Source: Streptomyces sp. MP131-18 (GTDB taxonomy: Bacteria; Actinomycetota; Actinomycetes; Streptomycetales; Streptomycetaceae). Taken from it: a stretch of 64,000 nt of DNA. Where the stretch lies: contig NZ_LZNS01000001.1 of the NCBI RefSeq assembly GCF_001984575.1, positions 2,493,187-2,557,186 on the forward strand, given 5' to 3'. Position numbers and translations under genes: made by a program. Positions 8,550 through 17,111 of the stretch are shown in pieces; the first letter of the stretch is position 1, and every line of letters starts with the position of its first letter. The notes beneath the pieces were generated by a model. That model ran no database searches. It was given only the letters and a program-made list of their open reading frames with translations, and was not told the origin of the DNA.

Positions 8550-9764
8550 TCACTCGCGGACGATCTTCACGTTCCAGCCGCCGGTGACGGTCCGTTCGCC
8601 GACCTCGACCCGTACGCCCGCGGTGGCGTCGTAGTAGCTCTCGCCGGTTTCGAGCGGCGCGTCGGCCAGCCGCGGGTGGACGGACGCGGCGTGGCAGGCG
8701 CTGGTGTCGGGGTGGCCGTCGAGCACCTGAACCGGCCCTTCGGCCGAGGCGACGTCGCTGCGCACCCGGTAGAGCAGTACGCCCCGCGTGCACGTGGTGG
8801 TGTCGTTGCCCACGGGGGCGCGCGCCTCGGCCACGAGCGCCTCCTGCGGTCCGGTGCGGACCACGGCGAGCCGGGTGTCCGATTCGGGGTTGCCCTTCTC
8901 CAGGGGCGCACCGAGGGGCTGGAGGGTGTGCAGCGTGGTGCCGGCCCCGCGCACGCAGTCGACGTGCCCCGGGCCGAGCCACCCGAGTTTCCACTTGTGC
9001 CAGCCGAAGAGTTCGGGGGCCAGGCCGAACTGGCTGCCCATGAGATCCCAGTCGCCGACGTGGGTGTCCCAGTCGCCGAAACCGTTCTCCGGCCGGTTGT
9101 AGAGGTCGGGCAGGTCGAAGACGTGCCCGGTCTCGTGGGCGAGGACATTGCGGTCCGGGCGGCGCTGCTCGAACACCGTGACGAGACGGCGGACCTCCGC
9201 GTCGCCGACGGTGACCGGCTTGTCGAAGTTGACGACCTTGGTGGCGTCCGGGTCCACGCCGGGCGCGTCCGGATCGGCGACCAGGTAGACGATGTCGTAG
9301 GCGGCGAGGTCGACGCGCCCGGAGACCACCTCGATCGCGTCCTCGATGTACGCGGAGCGCCCGGCGGGCGCCCAGTCGCGCTGTATGCCGTAGTCCGCCG
9401 AGGCGTCGGGCATCGGCAGCCAGTCGTCCACCACTTCGGTCTCCAGGTCCAGCTTCCCGTAGGAGGCGGTGCGGAAGTAGTCGCTGGTGGCCGGGAAGTA
9501 GTCCTCGGCGATGCGGTCGGGGCGCAGCCGCGGGGTGGCGTCGGGGAACGCGAGGAAGAGCATGACGGCCTTCAGCGTGCCCAGGGGGCGGGGGTAGGCG
9601 TCGTTCCAGGTGTCGACGCCCTCGGAGTGGTGGATGGCCGAACGCGGCAGGCTGCACGGCTCGTCGGCCATGGCCGCGGTGCCGGGACCCGCGGTCAGCG
9701 TCGTCCCCAGGAGGGCGGTCAGCGCGGCGAGCACGGCCGCGGGACGTCGGTGAGCACGGCGCAC
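8550..9764 (-). CDS. Secreted M6-family (immune-inhibitor-A-like) metalloprotease
   Basis: A 404-residue precursor with a classical signal peptide (basic MRRAHRR, hydrophobic core, Ala-X-Ala near residue 30). The zinc motif LAHETGHVFDLPDLYN gives His210, Glu211 and His214, followed by the Pro-Asp typical of M6 peptidases. WDLMGSQFG matches the M6 segment containing the Met-turn, and GWHKWKLGWL the region after it. The C-terminal ~100 residues form a beta-rich domain. It probably acts outside the cell as a protease; no propeptide or PKD repeats are obvious. Confidence 0.9.
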   Translation of the reverse strand: MRRAHRRPAAVLAALTALLGTTLTAGPGTAAMADEPCSLPRSAIHHSEGVDTWNDAYPRPLGTLKAVMLFLAFPDATPRLRPDRIAEDYFPATSDYFRTASYGKLDLETEVVDDWLPMPDASADYGIQRDWAPAGRSAYIEDAIEVVSGRVDLAAYDIVYLVADPDAPGVDPDATKVVNFDKPVTVGDAEVRRLVTVFEQRRPDRNVLAHETGHVFDLPDLYNRPENGFGDWDTHVGDWDLMGSQFGLAPELFGWHKWKLGWLGPGHVDCVRGAGTTLHTLQPLGAPLEKGNPESDTRLAVVRTGPQEALVAEARAPVGNDTTTCTRGVLLYRVRSDVASAEGPVQVLDGHPDTSACHAASVHPRLADAPLETGESYYDATAGVRVEVGERTVTGGWNVKIVRE

Positions 9765-9865
9765 GACGACCTCCGATCGGGCCTTATGGGAACACCGCCA
9801 CCACTCTGTTCAGATTTCCCATGTTTTGCCCTGTTTCGATAGCCCGCCCGGGTCACGGAGATACG

Positions 9866-9880
9866 ATTACCCTGCGTGCA
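9866..9880. promoter_or_regulatory. BldD-box-like site upstream of the c-di-GMP enzyme
   Basis: ATTACCCTGCGTGCA matches the published BldD consensus (NTNACNCWGNGTNAN) at nine of ten fixed positions; only the A near the 3' end differs. It lies 213 bases before the GTG start at 10093 and about 100 bases before the divergent protease start. BldD with c-di-GMP represses several c-di-GMP enzyme genes in Streptomyces, so feedback is plausible. Confidence 0.5.
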
Positions 9881-10092
9881 CTTCAGTCGGGAACGATCCG
9901 GAGGGCACACCCGTCGAGCAGAAACGATCAGCTAGTCGAAAGCTTGTCGGAAGCACAGGTTTCGGGTTGCGAAACAGCCGCTGCGGGCACTGGCTCCATC
10001 CGCGCCCCAGCCTCTATGATCGCCACATTTCCAGCGCGGATACGCCAAGCGGGCAGCCGGGGAGCGCCCGACAGCACCATCGGGAGCGATCG

Positions 10093-11847
10093 GTGAACGG
10101 ACCCCACACAGCACCGGGCCACGACCCCGGAAGGCCCCACGAAGCGAGCCCATCAGCCCTTACGGAAAGTGACATCCTGCGGGACTACCGGGCCGCTTTC
10201 CAGATCGCCCAGTTCCCCATGGCGCTGGTCGGCGCCGCCGGCCAGATCCTCGCCGCCAACGCCGCGTTGGGACTGCTGCTCGGCGTCGAGCCGGAGCGCC
10301 TGGCGGGCGTCCGCGCCGACGCCGTCGCCGGCCTCGGCCTCGACGGGCGCACCCGCGGCTCCTACCACGCGGTGCTGCGCGGCCACAGCGACCGCCTGCG
10401 CTGCACCCGGCGCCTGAAGCACGCCGACGGGCACAGCCTGTGGGCCGAGGTCACCGTCCTGCCCACGCCCACCGAGGACTCCGCCGCGCTGCTGACCGTG
10501 CTCGACATCAGCGAACGCCGCGATCTACAGGAGCGGCTGCGGCACATTCAGATGCACGACCCCGTCACCCTCCTGCCGAACCGTGCCCTTTTCTTCGAAC
10601 GGCTGGCCACCGCCGTGTCCGACTCCGCGACCGGCCGGATCGGGCTGTGCTTCCTGGACCTCGACGGCTTCAAGGCCGTCAACGACACGCTCGGGTACCG
10701 CGTCGGGGACGAGCTGCTCGGCGCCGCCGCCCAGCGCCTCGCCGAATGCGCCACCGGCGCCGGCGGCCACCTGGTGGCGCGGCTCGGCGGCGACGAGTTC
10801 GCCGTCCTGGTCGAGGGGTCGAGCGGCACGAAGCAGCTGACGGACCTGGCCGAGACCATGCTCACCGCGCTCCAGCGCCCGTTCGACCTGGCCGGGCAGC
10901 GGCTCGCCGTCTCGGCCAGCATCGGCGTCGTCGAGCGGGAGTCGGCGACCACGACGGCCACGGGGCTGATGCAGGCCGCGAGCACCACGCTGTACTGGGC
11001 CAAGGCCGACGGCAAGGCCCGCTGGACGCTGTTCGACCCCGAGCGCAACGCGCACCGCATGACCCGCCAGTCGCTGTCCTCCACCCTGCGGCGGGGGGTG
11101 GACCGCGGCGAGTTCACCCTGGAGTACCAGCCGATCGTCGGGCTGGCCGACGACATCGTGCGCGGCGCGGAGGCGCTGGTGCGCTGGCGCCACCCGCAGT
11201 TCGGCACGCTCGGCCCCGACCGGTTCATCGGCCTCGCCGAGGAGAACGGGGCGATCGTGCCGCTCGGCCGCTGGGTGCTCGGCGAGGCGTGCCGCCAGGC
11301 CCGCCGCTGGCAGGTCGAGCACCAGGGCCCGCCGCTGTTCGTCAGCGTCAATGTGGCGGTCCGCCAGGTCTGGGACTCCGACCTGGTCAGCGATGTCGCG
11401 GAGGCGCTGCGCGTATCGGGCCTGCCGTCCGGGCTGCTCCAGCTGGAGCTGACCGAGTCCGCCGTCATGGGCTCCGCGGGCCGCCCCCTACAGGCTTTGC
11501 AGGCGCTGTCCGACATGGGCGTGCGCATCGCGATCGACGACTTCGGCACCGGCTACTCCAACCTGGCCTACCTCAGCCGCCTCCCGGTGCGCGCCCTGAA
11601 GCTGGACGGCATGTTCGTCCGCGGCTTCCGCACCGCCCGCCACCTCAACCCGGCCGACGAGACCATCGTCAGCTCCCTGGTCCAGCTCGCCCACAAGCTC
11701 GGCCTGACCGTCACCGCCGAGTGCGTCGAAGGGCCCGCCCAGGCCGAGCGGCTGCGCCGCATCGGCTGTGACACCGGCCAGGGCTGGCACTACGCGCGGC
11801 CCATGCCACCCGACCACCTCGCCACGCTGCTCGCGGGCCGCGACTGA
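10093..11847 (+). CDS. PAS-GGDEF-EAL c-di-GMP turnover protein (RmdA-like architecture)
   Basis: A 584-residue soluble protein. A PAS domain spans ~30-145, GGDEF ~150-310 with intact RLGGDEF (232-236), and EAL ~325-575 with EALVRW (360), LELTES, IDDFGTGYSNL and TAECVE, the metal and base residues of active phosphodiesterases. The inhibitory RxxD site before GGDEF is replaced by AGGH, so product inhibition should be absent. The GTG at 10093 is chosen because GGGAG lies six bases upstream; the frame is open back to 9826 but unsupported. The layout is that of Streptomyces RmdA/CdgA proteins, which tune development. It may make or degrade c-di-GMP, or both. Confidence 0.93.
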   Translation: MNGPHTAPGHDPGRPHEASPSALTESDILRDYRAAFQIAQFPMALVGAAGQILAANAALGLLLGVEPERLAGVRADAVAGLGLDGRTRGSYHAVLRGHSDRLRCTRRLKHADGHSLWAEVTVLPTPTEDSAALLTVLDISERRDLQERLRHIQMHDPVTLLPNRALFFERLATAVSDSATGRIGLCFLDLDGFKAVNDTLGYRVGDELLGAAAQRLAECATGAGGHLVARLGGDEFAVLVEGSSGTKQLTDLAETMLTALQRPFDLAGQRLAVSASIGVVERESATTTATGLMQAASTTLYWAKADGKARWTLFDPERNAHRMTRQSLSSTLRRGVDRGEFTLEYQPIVGLADDIVRGAEALVRWRHPQFGTLGPDRFIGLAEENGAIVPLGRWVLGEACRQARRWQVEHQGPPLFVSVNVAVRQVWDSDLVSDVAEALRVSGLPSGLLQLELTESAVMGSAGRPLQALQALSDMGVRIAIDDFGTGYSNLAYLSRLPVRALKLDGMFVRGFRTARHLNPADETIVSSLVQLAHKLGLTVTAECVEGPAQAERLRRIGCDTGQGWHYARPMPPDHLATLLAGRD

Positions 11848-11918
11848 GGCGGAGCACACCGCGGTCGGCGTGCCGCGGACCTGTACGGGGGGAGGCGGCG
11901 GAGGAATACTCCCGAGCC

Positions 11919-12281
11919 ATGGCGATCATGGCTGAATTCATCCCCCTCGACCGCTTCCTGCGGCTCCTCGCCGACGAGTCCGTTCCCGTGGTGCACCGCG
12001 CCCTGTGGGCGCTGCTGTGGGAAAGCGACGTGCGGGTGCTCGATCTGCTCGCGCTCGACGTATCGGCGGAGCCCCGCATAAGACCCCCGGCCGACGGCGA
12101 CCTCGGCGGGCTGGCCGCCGCGCTGCTGGGCCGGCTGGCCGGGGACCGCACCTCGGGGCCGCTGTTCGCGGTGGGCCCGAGGGCCCTTTCCTGGGACGAG
12201 GCGGTGCGCACGGCGCAGGCCGGCGGCGTGGCCATCCATGCCATCCGCACCAGCGGCAGGCAGCACCGCGGCCGGCGCTGA
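11919..12281 (+). CDS. Small conserved protein with a tyrosine-recombinase-like segment
   Basis: A 120-residue protein. LWALLWESDVRVLDLLALD resembles the box I helix of tyrosine recombinases (arginine in DVR) and IHAIRTSGR resembles the HxxR box II, but there is no catalytic tyrosine and the fold would be far too short. It may be a domesticated relic that binds DNA, or the similarity may be chance. A GGAGGAA lies about 14 bases before the ATG. It starts 71 bases after the c-di-GMP gene. Function unknown. Confidence 0.55.
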   Translation: MAIMAEFIPLDRFLRLLADESVPVVHRALWALLWESDVRVLDLLALDVSAEPRIRPPADGDLGGLAAALLGRLAGDRTSGPLFAVGPRALSWDEAVRTAQAGGVAIHAIRTSGRQHRGRR

Positions 12282-12317
12282 CCCCGTCGGCCGGGGGCGC
12301 GGGGCCGGGTCCGCGCG

Positions 12318-12351
12318 CCGCGGGCCCCGGCCGGAGAGCCGGGGCCCGCGG
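12318..12351. terminator. Strong bidirectional hairpin
   Basis: A perfect 14-base-pair stem, CCGCGGGCCCCGGC (12318-12331) with GCCGGGGCCCGCGG (12338-12351), and a six-base loop. It lies between the converging genes ending at 12281 and 12398, so it can stop transcription from both sides. No U-tract is visible, as is common at this GC content. Confidence 0.75.
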
Positions 12352-12397
12352 GGTGTGCGCGGTGGTGCGCGGGTACGCAGGGGCGCGCAGGAACGAG

Positions 12398-13129
12398 CTA
12401 CGCGGCGCGCGTGAAGAGGCTGCCGAGCGCCGGGCAGGCCGCGGTGCGGCCCAGCAGGCGCAGCCCCTCCCAGGCGGTCACCTGGTTGGCCGTCAGCACC
12501 GGCTTGCCCGCCGCGGCCTCCAGGTCGGGCAGCCAGGCCGCCGTGTGGAGCGCCGTGTCCGGCAGCAGCACCGCGTCCGCCGCCGGGTCGTCGCCCTCGC
12601 GCAGCAGCCGCAGCACCTCCTCCCGGCCCCACGTGCCCACCTCGGCGGCCGTGATGATGCCGCTGCCCCGCACGCCGACGACCTCGATGCCCGCGGCCTT
12701 CAGGAAGTCCGCGAACAGCGCCGCCACATCGTCCGGATAGGTCGCCGCGACGGCCACCCGTTCCACGCCGATGGCCTGCGCCGCTCGGGCGAAGGCGAAC
12801 GACGTGCTGGACGCCGGCCGCCCGGCGTGCGCCGCCAGGCGGCGCACCTGCTCCGCAGCGCCGTCGGGTCCGAAGACGAAACTGGCGCTGGTGCAGGCCC
12901 ACACCACGGCCTCGGCGCCGTGCGCGGCGATCTCGTCCAGCTTTGCCGTCAGCCGGTCGACCGAGCCCATCTCGAGCAGCGCGTCCACCCGGTGGGCGTC
13001 CGTGCCGATATCGGTGTGTACGAGCGGGAGCCGGACGTCCGCCCCCGCGTCGTTCAGCAGCGCCTCCATGCGGGGGAAGTCGTCCTCCGCGGAGAAGCCC
13101 GGGTAAAGGAAACCAACCGTCGCGGCCAT
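12398..13129 (-). CDS. Asp/Glu-racemase-fold enzyme (maleate isomerase/AMDase group) lacking the second cysteine
   Basis: A 243-residue protein of the maleate cis-trans isomerase/arylmalonate decarboxylase superfamily. The first catalytic Cys is present in VVWACTSASF (Cys79). Where the second Cys is expected the sequence reads LPDTALHTAAW, with no cysteine, so the two-base isomerase mechanism should not work; AMDase-type or altered chemistry is possible. TANQVTAWE matches the conserved C-terminal substrate-loop motif. It follows its full-length paralogue at 13137 by seven bases, so both are in one transcript. Confidence 0.82.
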   Translation of the reverse strand: MAATVGFLYPGFSAEDDFPRMEALLNDAGADVRLPLVHTDIGTDAHRVDALLEMGSVDRLTAKLDEIAAHGAEAVVWACTSASFVFGPDGAAEQVRRLAAHAGRPASSTSFAFARAAQAIGVERVAVAATYPDDVAALFADFLKAAGIEVVGVRGSGIITAAEVGTWGREEVLRLLREGDDPAADAVLLPDTALHTAAWLPDLEAAAGKPVLTANQVTAWEGLRLLGRTAACPALGSLFTRAA

Positions 13130-13136
13130 ACGGATC

Positions 13137-13967
13137 TCACACTTCCTCGTCGGGGAACACCGGCGGCGGCTCGGCGGCGAGCGCCACCTCTGGGCTGCCC
13201 GCGTCCGGTGCCATGGACGCGGGGCCGCGTCTGGCCACCGGGTCGAGCAGGGCCTGGTACGGGCCGACGGCCGCCTTGCCTATGGACCGTAGCGCGGACC
13301 ACATGGTGACCTGGTTCGCCGAGACGACGGGCATCCGCAGTTCCGCCTCCAGCTGCGGGATGACGTCGTAGGTGGGCAGGTTGGTACAGCTGATGAACAG
13401 GGCGTCCGGTGCGTCCGCCACGGCGTCCCGCGCCATGTCGACCACGTCCCGGTACGGCACCCGCCAGATCTCCCTGGTCAGCCCCAGATAACTGCGTCCG
13501 CTGACCTCGACGCCCGCCTCGCGGAGATACTCCTCCAGCGAGTCGGTCACCGACCTGGTGTACGGCGTGACCACGGCGATCCGCCGCGCGCCCAGTTCGT
13601 CGAGCGCGGCGAGCAGTGCGCCCGACGTGGTCAGCGCCGGCAGCTCACCGGACTGCCGCATGGCGGCGCTCATGGCCCGTTCGCCGGCGACACCGCCGAC
13701 GAAACTCCCCGAGGTGCAGGCGTAGGCCACCACCTCGGGACTGACCGCCGACAGGGCGCGGACCGCTTCGCGCAGTGTCTCGTGCTCGCTGACCAGCCGC
13801 GCCAGGTGGAGGCTGACCTCCACCGGGACGAACGGCGTCCGTGTCAGGTGCAACGAGACGTCATCGGGCACCCACCGCCAGAGCTCACGGTCGAGCGCGA
13901 AATCGAATGGTGCGACGACTCCGATGCCCCGCTGCGGGAGCGGGCCACCCAGAAAGGAGACATCCAT
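13137..13967 (-). CDS. Maleate cis-trans isomerase-family protein with both catalytic cysteines
   Basis: A 276-residue protein. Cys84 (YACTSGSF) and Cys194 (FISCTNLPTY) are the two bases of maleate isomerases; VSANQVTMWS is the conserved C-terminal motif. The ~30 last residues are an acidic, Pro-rich tail. The only in-frame start is the ATG at 13967, and it has no convincing ribosome binding site. It is divergent from the dehydrogenase at 14118 and upstream of the paralogue at 12398. A role with the nearby amidase in breaking down an amide of a dicarboxylic acid is inference. Confidence 0.85.
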   Translation of the reverse strand: MDVSFLGGPLPQRGIGVVAPFDFALDRELWRWVPDDVSLHLTRTPFVPVEVSLHLARLVSEHETLREAVRALSAVSPEVVAYACTSGSFVGGVAGERAMSAAMRQSGELPALTTSGALLAALDELGARRIAVVTPYTRSVTDSLEEYLREAGVEVSGRSYLGLTREIWRVPYRDVVDMARDAVADAPDALFISCTNLPTYDVIPQLEAELRMPVVSANQVTMWSALRSIGKAAVGPYQALLDPVARRGPASMAPDAGSPEVALAAEPPPVFPDEEV

Positions 13968-14025
13968 GTCGAACCCCGCTTCATACGGGCCGGGAATACC
14001 GGGAAGAGACTTGAAAAAGCAGATG

Positions 14026-14067
14026 CCTTCGTTGACGAAGGTAGAGACGGGTTCCTACCGTGGTCAA
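14026..14067. promoter_or_regulatory. Divergent promoter region with a 7-2-7 inverted repeat
   Basis: CCTTCGT (14026-14032) and ACGAAGG (14035-14041) form a perfect inverted repeat. On the minus strand TTGACC (14062-14067) and TACCTT (14038-14043) are 18 bases apart and could be the -35 and -10 of the isomerase operon, with the repeat over the start point. On the plus strand TTGACG at 14033 and TACCGT 18 bases on could serve the dehydrogenase. No regulator gene is adjacent. Confidence 0.4.
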
Positions 14068-14117
14068 TCCTTGACTTCCAGCCAAACACCCCCTCGTTGC
14101 GGAGCGGTTTCCCTGCC

Positions 14118-15086
14118 ATGTCCGAAGCCTGCGTTCTCGTCCTCGACGCCGACCCCCTGCCCCGCCTCGAACGGCTGACGGGCCGCGCCGTGGTACGGCA
14201 CAGCGACGAGCAGTCGCTGGCCCGCCTGCTGCCCGACGCCGACGTGCTGCTCGTGTGGGACTTCACCTCGGACGCCGTGCGCGAGGCGTGGCCCGGGCCG
14301 GGTGCCCGGCCGCGCTGGGTTCACACTGCGAGCGCGGGGGTCGACCGGCTGCTGTGCCCCGAGCTGCTGGCGTCCGACACGGTGCTGACGAACGCCCGCG
14401 GGGTGTTCGACCGGCCGATCGCCGAGTACGTGGCGGGGCTCGTGCTGGCCATGGCCAAGGATTTCCGGCACAGCTGGAACGTCCAGCGCGAGCGCCGCTG
14501 GCAGCACCGCGAGACCGAAAAGGTGTTCGGCAGCAGGGCCGTCGTCGTCGGCTCGGGACCGATCGGGCGGCGCATCGGCACCACGTTGCAGGCACTCGGC
14601 GTGACGGTGGACCTGGTCGGGCGCACCGCCCGCGGGGCCGATGCGGACTTCGGCCGCGTCCACGCGGGCGGGGACCTGCCCGCGCTGCTGCCGACGGCGG
14701 ACTGGGTGGTCTGCGCGGCTCCGCTGACCCCACAGACCGAAGGCATGTTCGACGCGGCGGCCTTCGCGCTCATGAAGCCCACGGCCCGGTTCCTGAACGT
14801 CGGGCGCGGCGGGCACGTCGTCGAGAACGACCTCGTCGCGGCGCTGCGCGCCGGGCGGCCCGCGGGGGCCGCGCTGGACGTGTTCGCCGCCGAGCCGCTG
14901 CCCGCGGACAGCCCGTTGTGGGATCTTCCGGAACTGATCGTGTCGCCGCACATGTCCGGCGACACTTATGGCTGGCGTGACGACCTTGCCGACCAGTTCC
15001 AGGACAACTTCGACCGCTGGCTTGCGGGTGAACCGCTGGCCAACGTCGTGGACAAGCGCCTTGGCTACGTGCCCGCGGAGGGCTGA
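14118..15086 (+). CDS. D-2-hydroxyacid dehydrogenase
   Basis: A 322-residue NAD-dependent enzyme of the D-isomer 2-hydroxyacid dehydrogenase family. The cofactor loop is [13 protein letters not shown], the substrate-binding arginine lies in NVGRGGHV, and the catalytic histidine is in [11 protein letters not shown]. The ATG at 14118 gives a family-standard N-terminus; the frame is open upstream to 13782 but overlaps the divergent gene. Its TGA shares one base with the ATG of the amidase (TGATG), so the two are translationally coupled. It would interconvert a 2-keto and a D-2-hydroxy acid. Confidence 0.9.
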   Translation: MSEACVLVLDADPLPRLERLTGRAVVRHSDEQSLARLLPDADVLLVWDFTSDAVREAWPGPGARPRWVHTASAGVDRLLCPELLASDTVLTNARGVFDRPIAEYVAGLVLAMAKDFRHSWNVQRERRWQHRETEKVFGSRAVVVGSGPIGRRIGTTLQALGVTVDLVGRTARGADADFGRVHAGGDLPALLPTADWVVCAAPLTPQTEGMFDAAAFALMKPTARFLNVGRGGHVVENDLVAALRAGRPAGAALDVFAAEPLPADSPLWDLPELIVSPHMSGDTYGWRDDLADQFQDNFDRWLAGEPLANVVDKRLGYVPAEG

Positions 15087-16570
15087 TGACCGATCTCTGC
15101 TCCCTGACCGCCGTCGAACTGACCGCCCGGTACGCGTCCGGGGACCTCTCCCCGGTGGCCGTGACGAAGGCCACGCTGGCGAGAGCCGAGGCCGTGCAGC
15201 CGGCCGTCAACGCCTTCGTGTTCACCGACGCGGAGGGCGCCCTGGCGCAGGCGGCGGCCGCCGAGGAACGCTGGGGGCGCGGCGCACCCGCGGGCCCCGT
15301 GGACGGCGTGCCCGTGACCGTCAAGGACATCCTGCTCCAGCGCGGCCACCCCACGCGGCGCGGCTCCGCCGCCCTGCCCGCGGGCGCGGGCCCGTGGGCG
15401 GAGGACGCGCCCGCGGTCGCGCGGCTGCGCGAGTCGGGTGCGGTGTTCCTCGGAAAGACCACCACGCCGGAATTCGGCTGGAAAGGAGTCACGGACGCGC
15501 CGCTCTCCGGCGCGACCGGCAATCCGTACGCGCCGGAGCGCACCGCCGGCGGTTCGAGCGGCGGGAGCGCCGCGGCGGTCGCGCTGGGCGCGGGACCACT
15601 GAGCCTGGGCACGGACGGCGGCGGGTCGGTCCGGATCCCGGCCTCGTTCTGCGGGATCTTCGCACTGAAGCCCACCTACGGCCGGGTGCCGCTGTACCCG
15701 GCGAGCGCGTTCGGCACGCTGGCCCACGTCGGCCCGATGACTTCGGATGCCGCGGACGCGGCGCTGCTGCTCGACGTCATCGCCCGGCCCGACCCGCGGG
15801 ACTGGTCCCAACTGGCGCCACCCGCCCGCCCGTTCCGCCAGGCGCTGACGGCCGGCGAGGGCGGTCTCGCCGGGCTGCGCGTCGCCTGGTCGCCCACGCT
15901 CGGCGGGGTGGTCGTGGCGCCGGACGTGGCTGCCGCGGTGCGCGGGGCGGTGGAGCGCCTGGCCGGGCTCGGCGCCGAGGTGACGGAGACCGACCCGCCG
16001 CTGCCGCCGCTGCCCGAGGTGCTCGCCGCGTTCCACACCCTGTGGTTCAGCGGCGCGGCGCGGGTCACCCAGCACTTCGACGAGGCGCAGCGGGCGGCGA
16101 TGGACCCGGGCCTGCGGGAGATCGTGGCGCAGGGCGCCGGGTACGGGGCACTGGACTACCTGGCGGCGGTCGACGTGCGGATGGCGATGGGCCGCCTGAT
16201 GGGCACGTTCCACGAGGAGTACGACCTGCTGCTCACGCCGACCCTGCCGATCACGGCGTTCGGCGCCGGGACGGAGGTGCCCGAGGGCTCGGGGCTGGCG
16301 CGGTGGACGGAGTGGACGCCGTTCACCTACCCGTTCAACATGACCCAGCAGCCCGCGGCTTCCGTGCCCTGCGGGACCGGCGCGGACGGGCTGCCGGTCG
16401 GCCTCCAGCTCGTGGGCGCGCGGCATGCGGACGCGCTGGTGCTGCGCGCCGCGCACGCCCTGTACGCGGCCGGCGTGGCCGGGATCCCCGCGCCCGCGCT
16501 CGGGGCGCCCGCGACCGGGACGCCCGCGACCGTGGATCTCGCGACCGGGGCGCCCGGGCGCGGGCGCTGA
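15086..16570 (+). CDS. Amidase signature family enzyme
   Basis: A 494-residue amidase with the Ser-cisSer-Lys triad: Lys in [10 protein letters not shown], the serine pair in [14 protein letters not shown], and the oxyanion strand [19 protein letters not shown]-terminal ~25 residues are a low-complexity Ala/Thr/Gly/Pro repeat ([10 protein letters not shown]). Coupled to the dehydrogenase, and in the same locus as two maleate-isomerase-type enzymes and DUF3830, so amide hydrolysis of a small acid is the likely step. The substrate is not readable; other members act on indole acetamide, carbamates or peptides. Confidence 0.9.
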   Translation: MTDLCSLTAVELTARYASGDLSPVAVTKATLARAEAVQPAVNAFVFTDAEGALAQAAAAEERWGRGAPAGPVDGVPVTVKDILLQRGHPTRRGSAALPAGAGPWAEDAPAVARLRESGAVFLGKTTTPEFGWKGVTDAPLSGATGNPYAPERTAGGSSGGSAAAVALGAGPLSLGTDGGGSVRIPASFCGIFALKPTYGRVPLYPASAFGTLAHVGPMTSDAADAALLLDVIARPDPRDWSQLAPPARPFRQALTAGEGGLAGLRVAWSPTLGGVVVAPDVAAAVRGAVERLAGLGAEVTETDPPLPPLPEVLAAFHTLWFSGAARVTQHFDEAQRAAMDPGLREIVAQGAGYGALDYLAAVDVRMAMGRLMGTFHEEYDLLLTPTLPITAFGAGTEVPEGSGLARWTEWTPFTYPFNMTQQPAASVPCGTGADGLPVGLQLVGARHADALVLRAAHALYAAGVAGIPAPALGAPATGTPATVDLATGAPGRGR

Positions 16571-16576
16571 GCGCGT

Positions 16577-16599
16577 CCCGGGTCCGGTCGGACCCCGGG
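16577..16599. terminator. Hairpin between converging amidase and DUF3830 genes
   Basis: GGGTCCG and CGGACCC face each other across GT within CCCGGGTCCG-GT-CGGACCCCGGG. It fills most of the 31-base gap between the two stop codons and can act on both strands. Confidence 0.65.
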
Positions 16600-16601
16600 C
16601 C

Positions 16602-17111
16602 CTACGCCCGGCGGAAGGAGAGGGTTTCGCCGAGGGCCCCGGCCCGCCACAGGTCCTGGCAGGCGTCGGCCATCCGGTCGAGACCGTCGACCACCGCGCC
16701 CCAGACGATGCCGGGGACCCAGCCCGCGTCGCCGTTGATGAGCAGGTTGTTCCGCTCGTAGAACAGCGCCAGGTCCACGACGGTCGTCCGGCCCTGGTGC
16801 TTGGCGTCGGTCTCGTAGCCGTAGGAGCTGGTGCCCAACTGGGTCTGGGTGAACGTGAAGTAGCACAGGTCGCCGGGGATCGGGGTGATCGTCGGGTTCT
16901 CCAGGGGGGGCTCCTGGGGCGCGAAGGGCGGGACCAGGGCGTAGATCTCGTTGCGCGCGTACTTCGCGTGGTACACGTCGCCGCCGAGCGGCAGCGCGTT
17001 CCACACGGCGTCGCAGGTGATCGGCGCCCGGTCGCTCAGCAGCCGGGCCGTACAGCTGACCTCGCGCTTGTCGAGCGAGACGGTGATGAACCGGTCGTCG
17101 GCGTTCGTCAT
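16602..17111 (-). CDS. DUF3830-family (cyclophilin-like) protein
   Basis: A 169-residue protein matching DUF3830 by the pattern APITCDAVWNALPL, then PIPGDLCYF and a late VPGIVWGAVVDGL segment. The family has a cyclophilin-like beta-barrel fold and recurs in catabolic clusters with amidohydrolases and Asp/Glu racemases; its biochemical role is not established. The ATG at 17111 overlaps the TGA of the M14 peptidase (ATGA), and GGAGGG precedes it. The coupling ties it to the peptidase. Confidence 0.8.
   Translation of the reverse strand: MTNADDRFITVSLDKREVSCTARLLSDRAPITCDAVWNALPLGGDVYHAKYARNEIYALVPPFAPQEPPLENPTITPIPGDLCYFTFTQTQLGTSSYGYETDAKHQGRTTVVDLALFYERNNLLINGDAGWVPGIVWGAVVDGLDRMADACQDLWRAGALGETLSFRRA

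Noticed and set aside
9826..10092. Upstream extension of the c-di-GMP gene to 9826
   Set aside because: The added 89 residues resemble nothing, cross the BldD-like site, and GTG 10093 has a proper SD.
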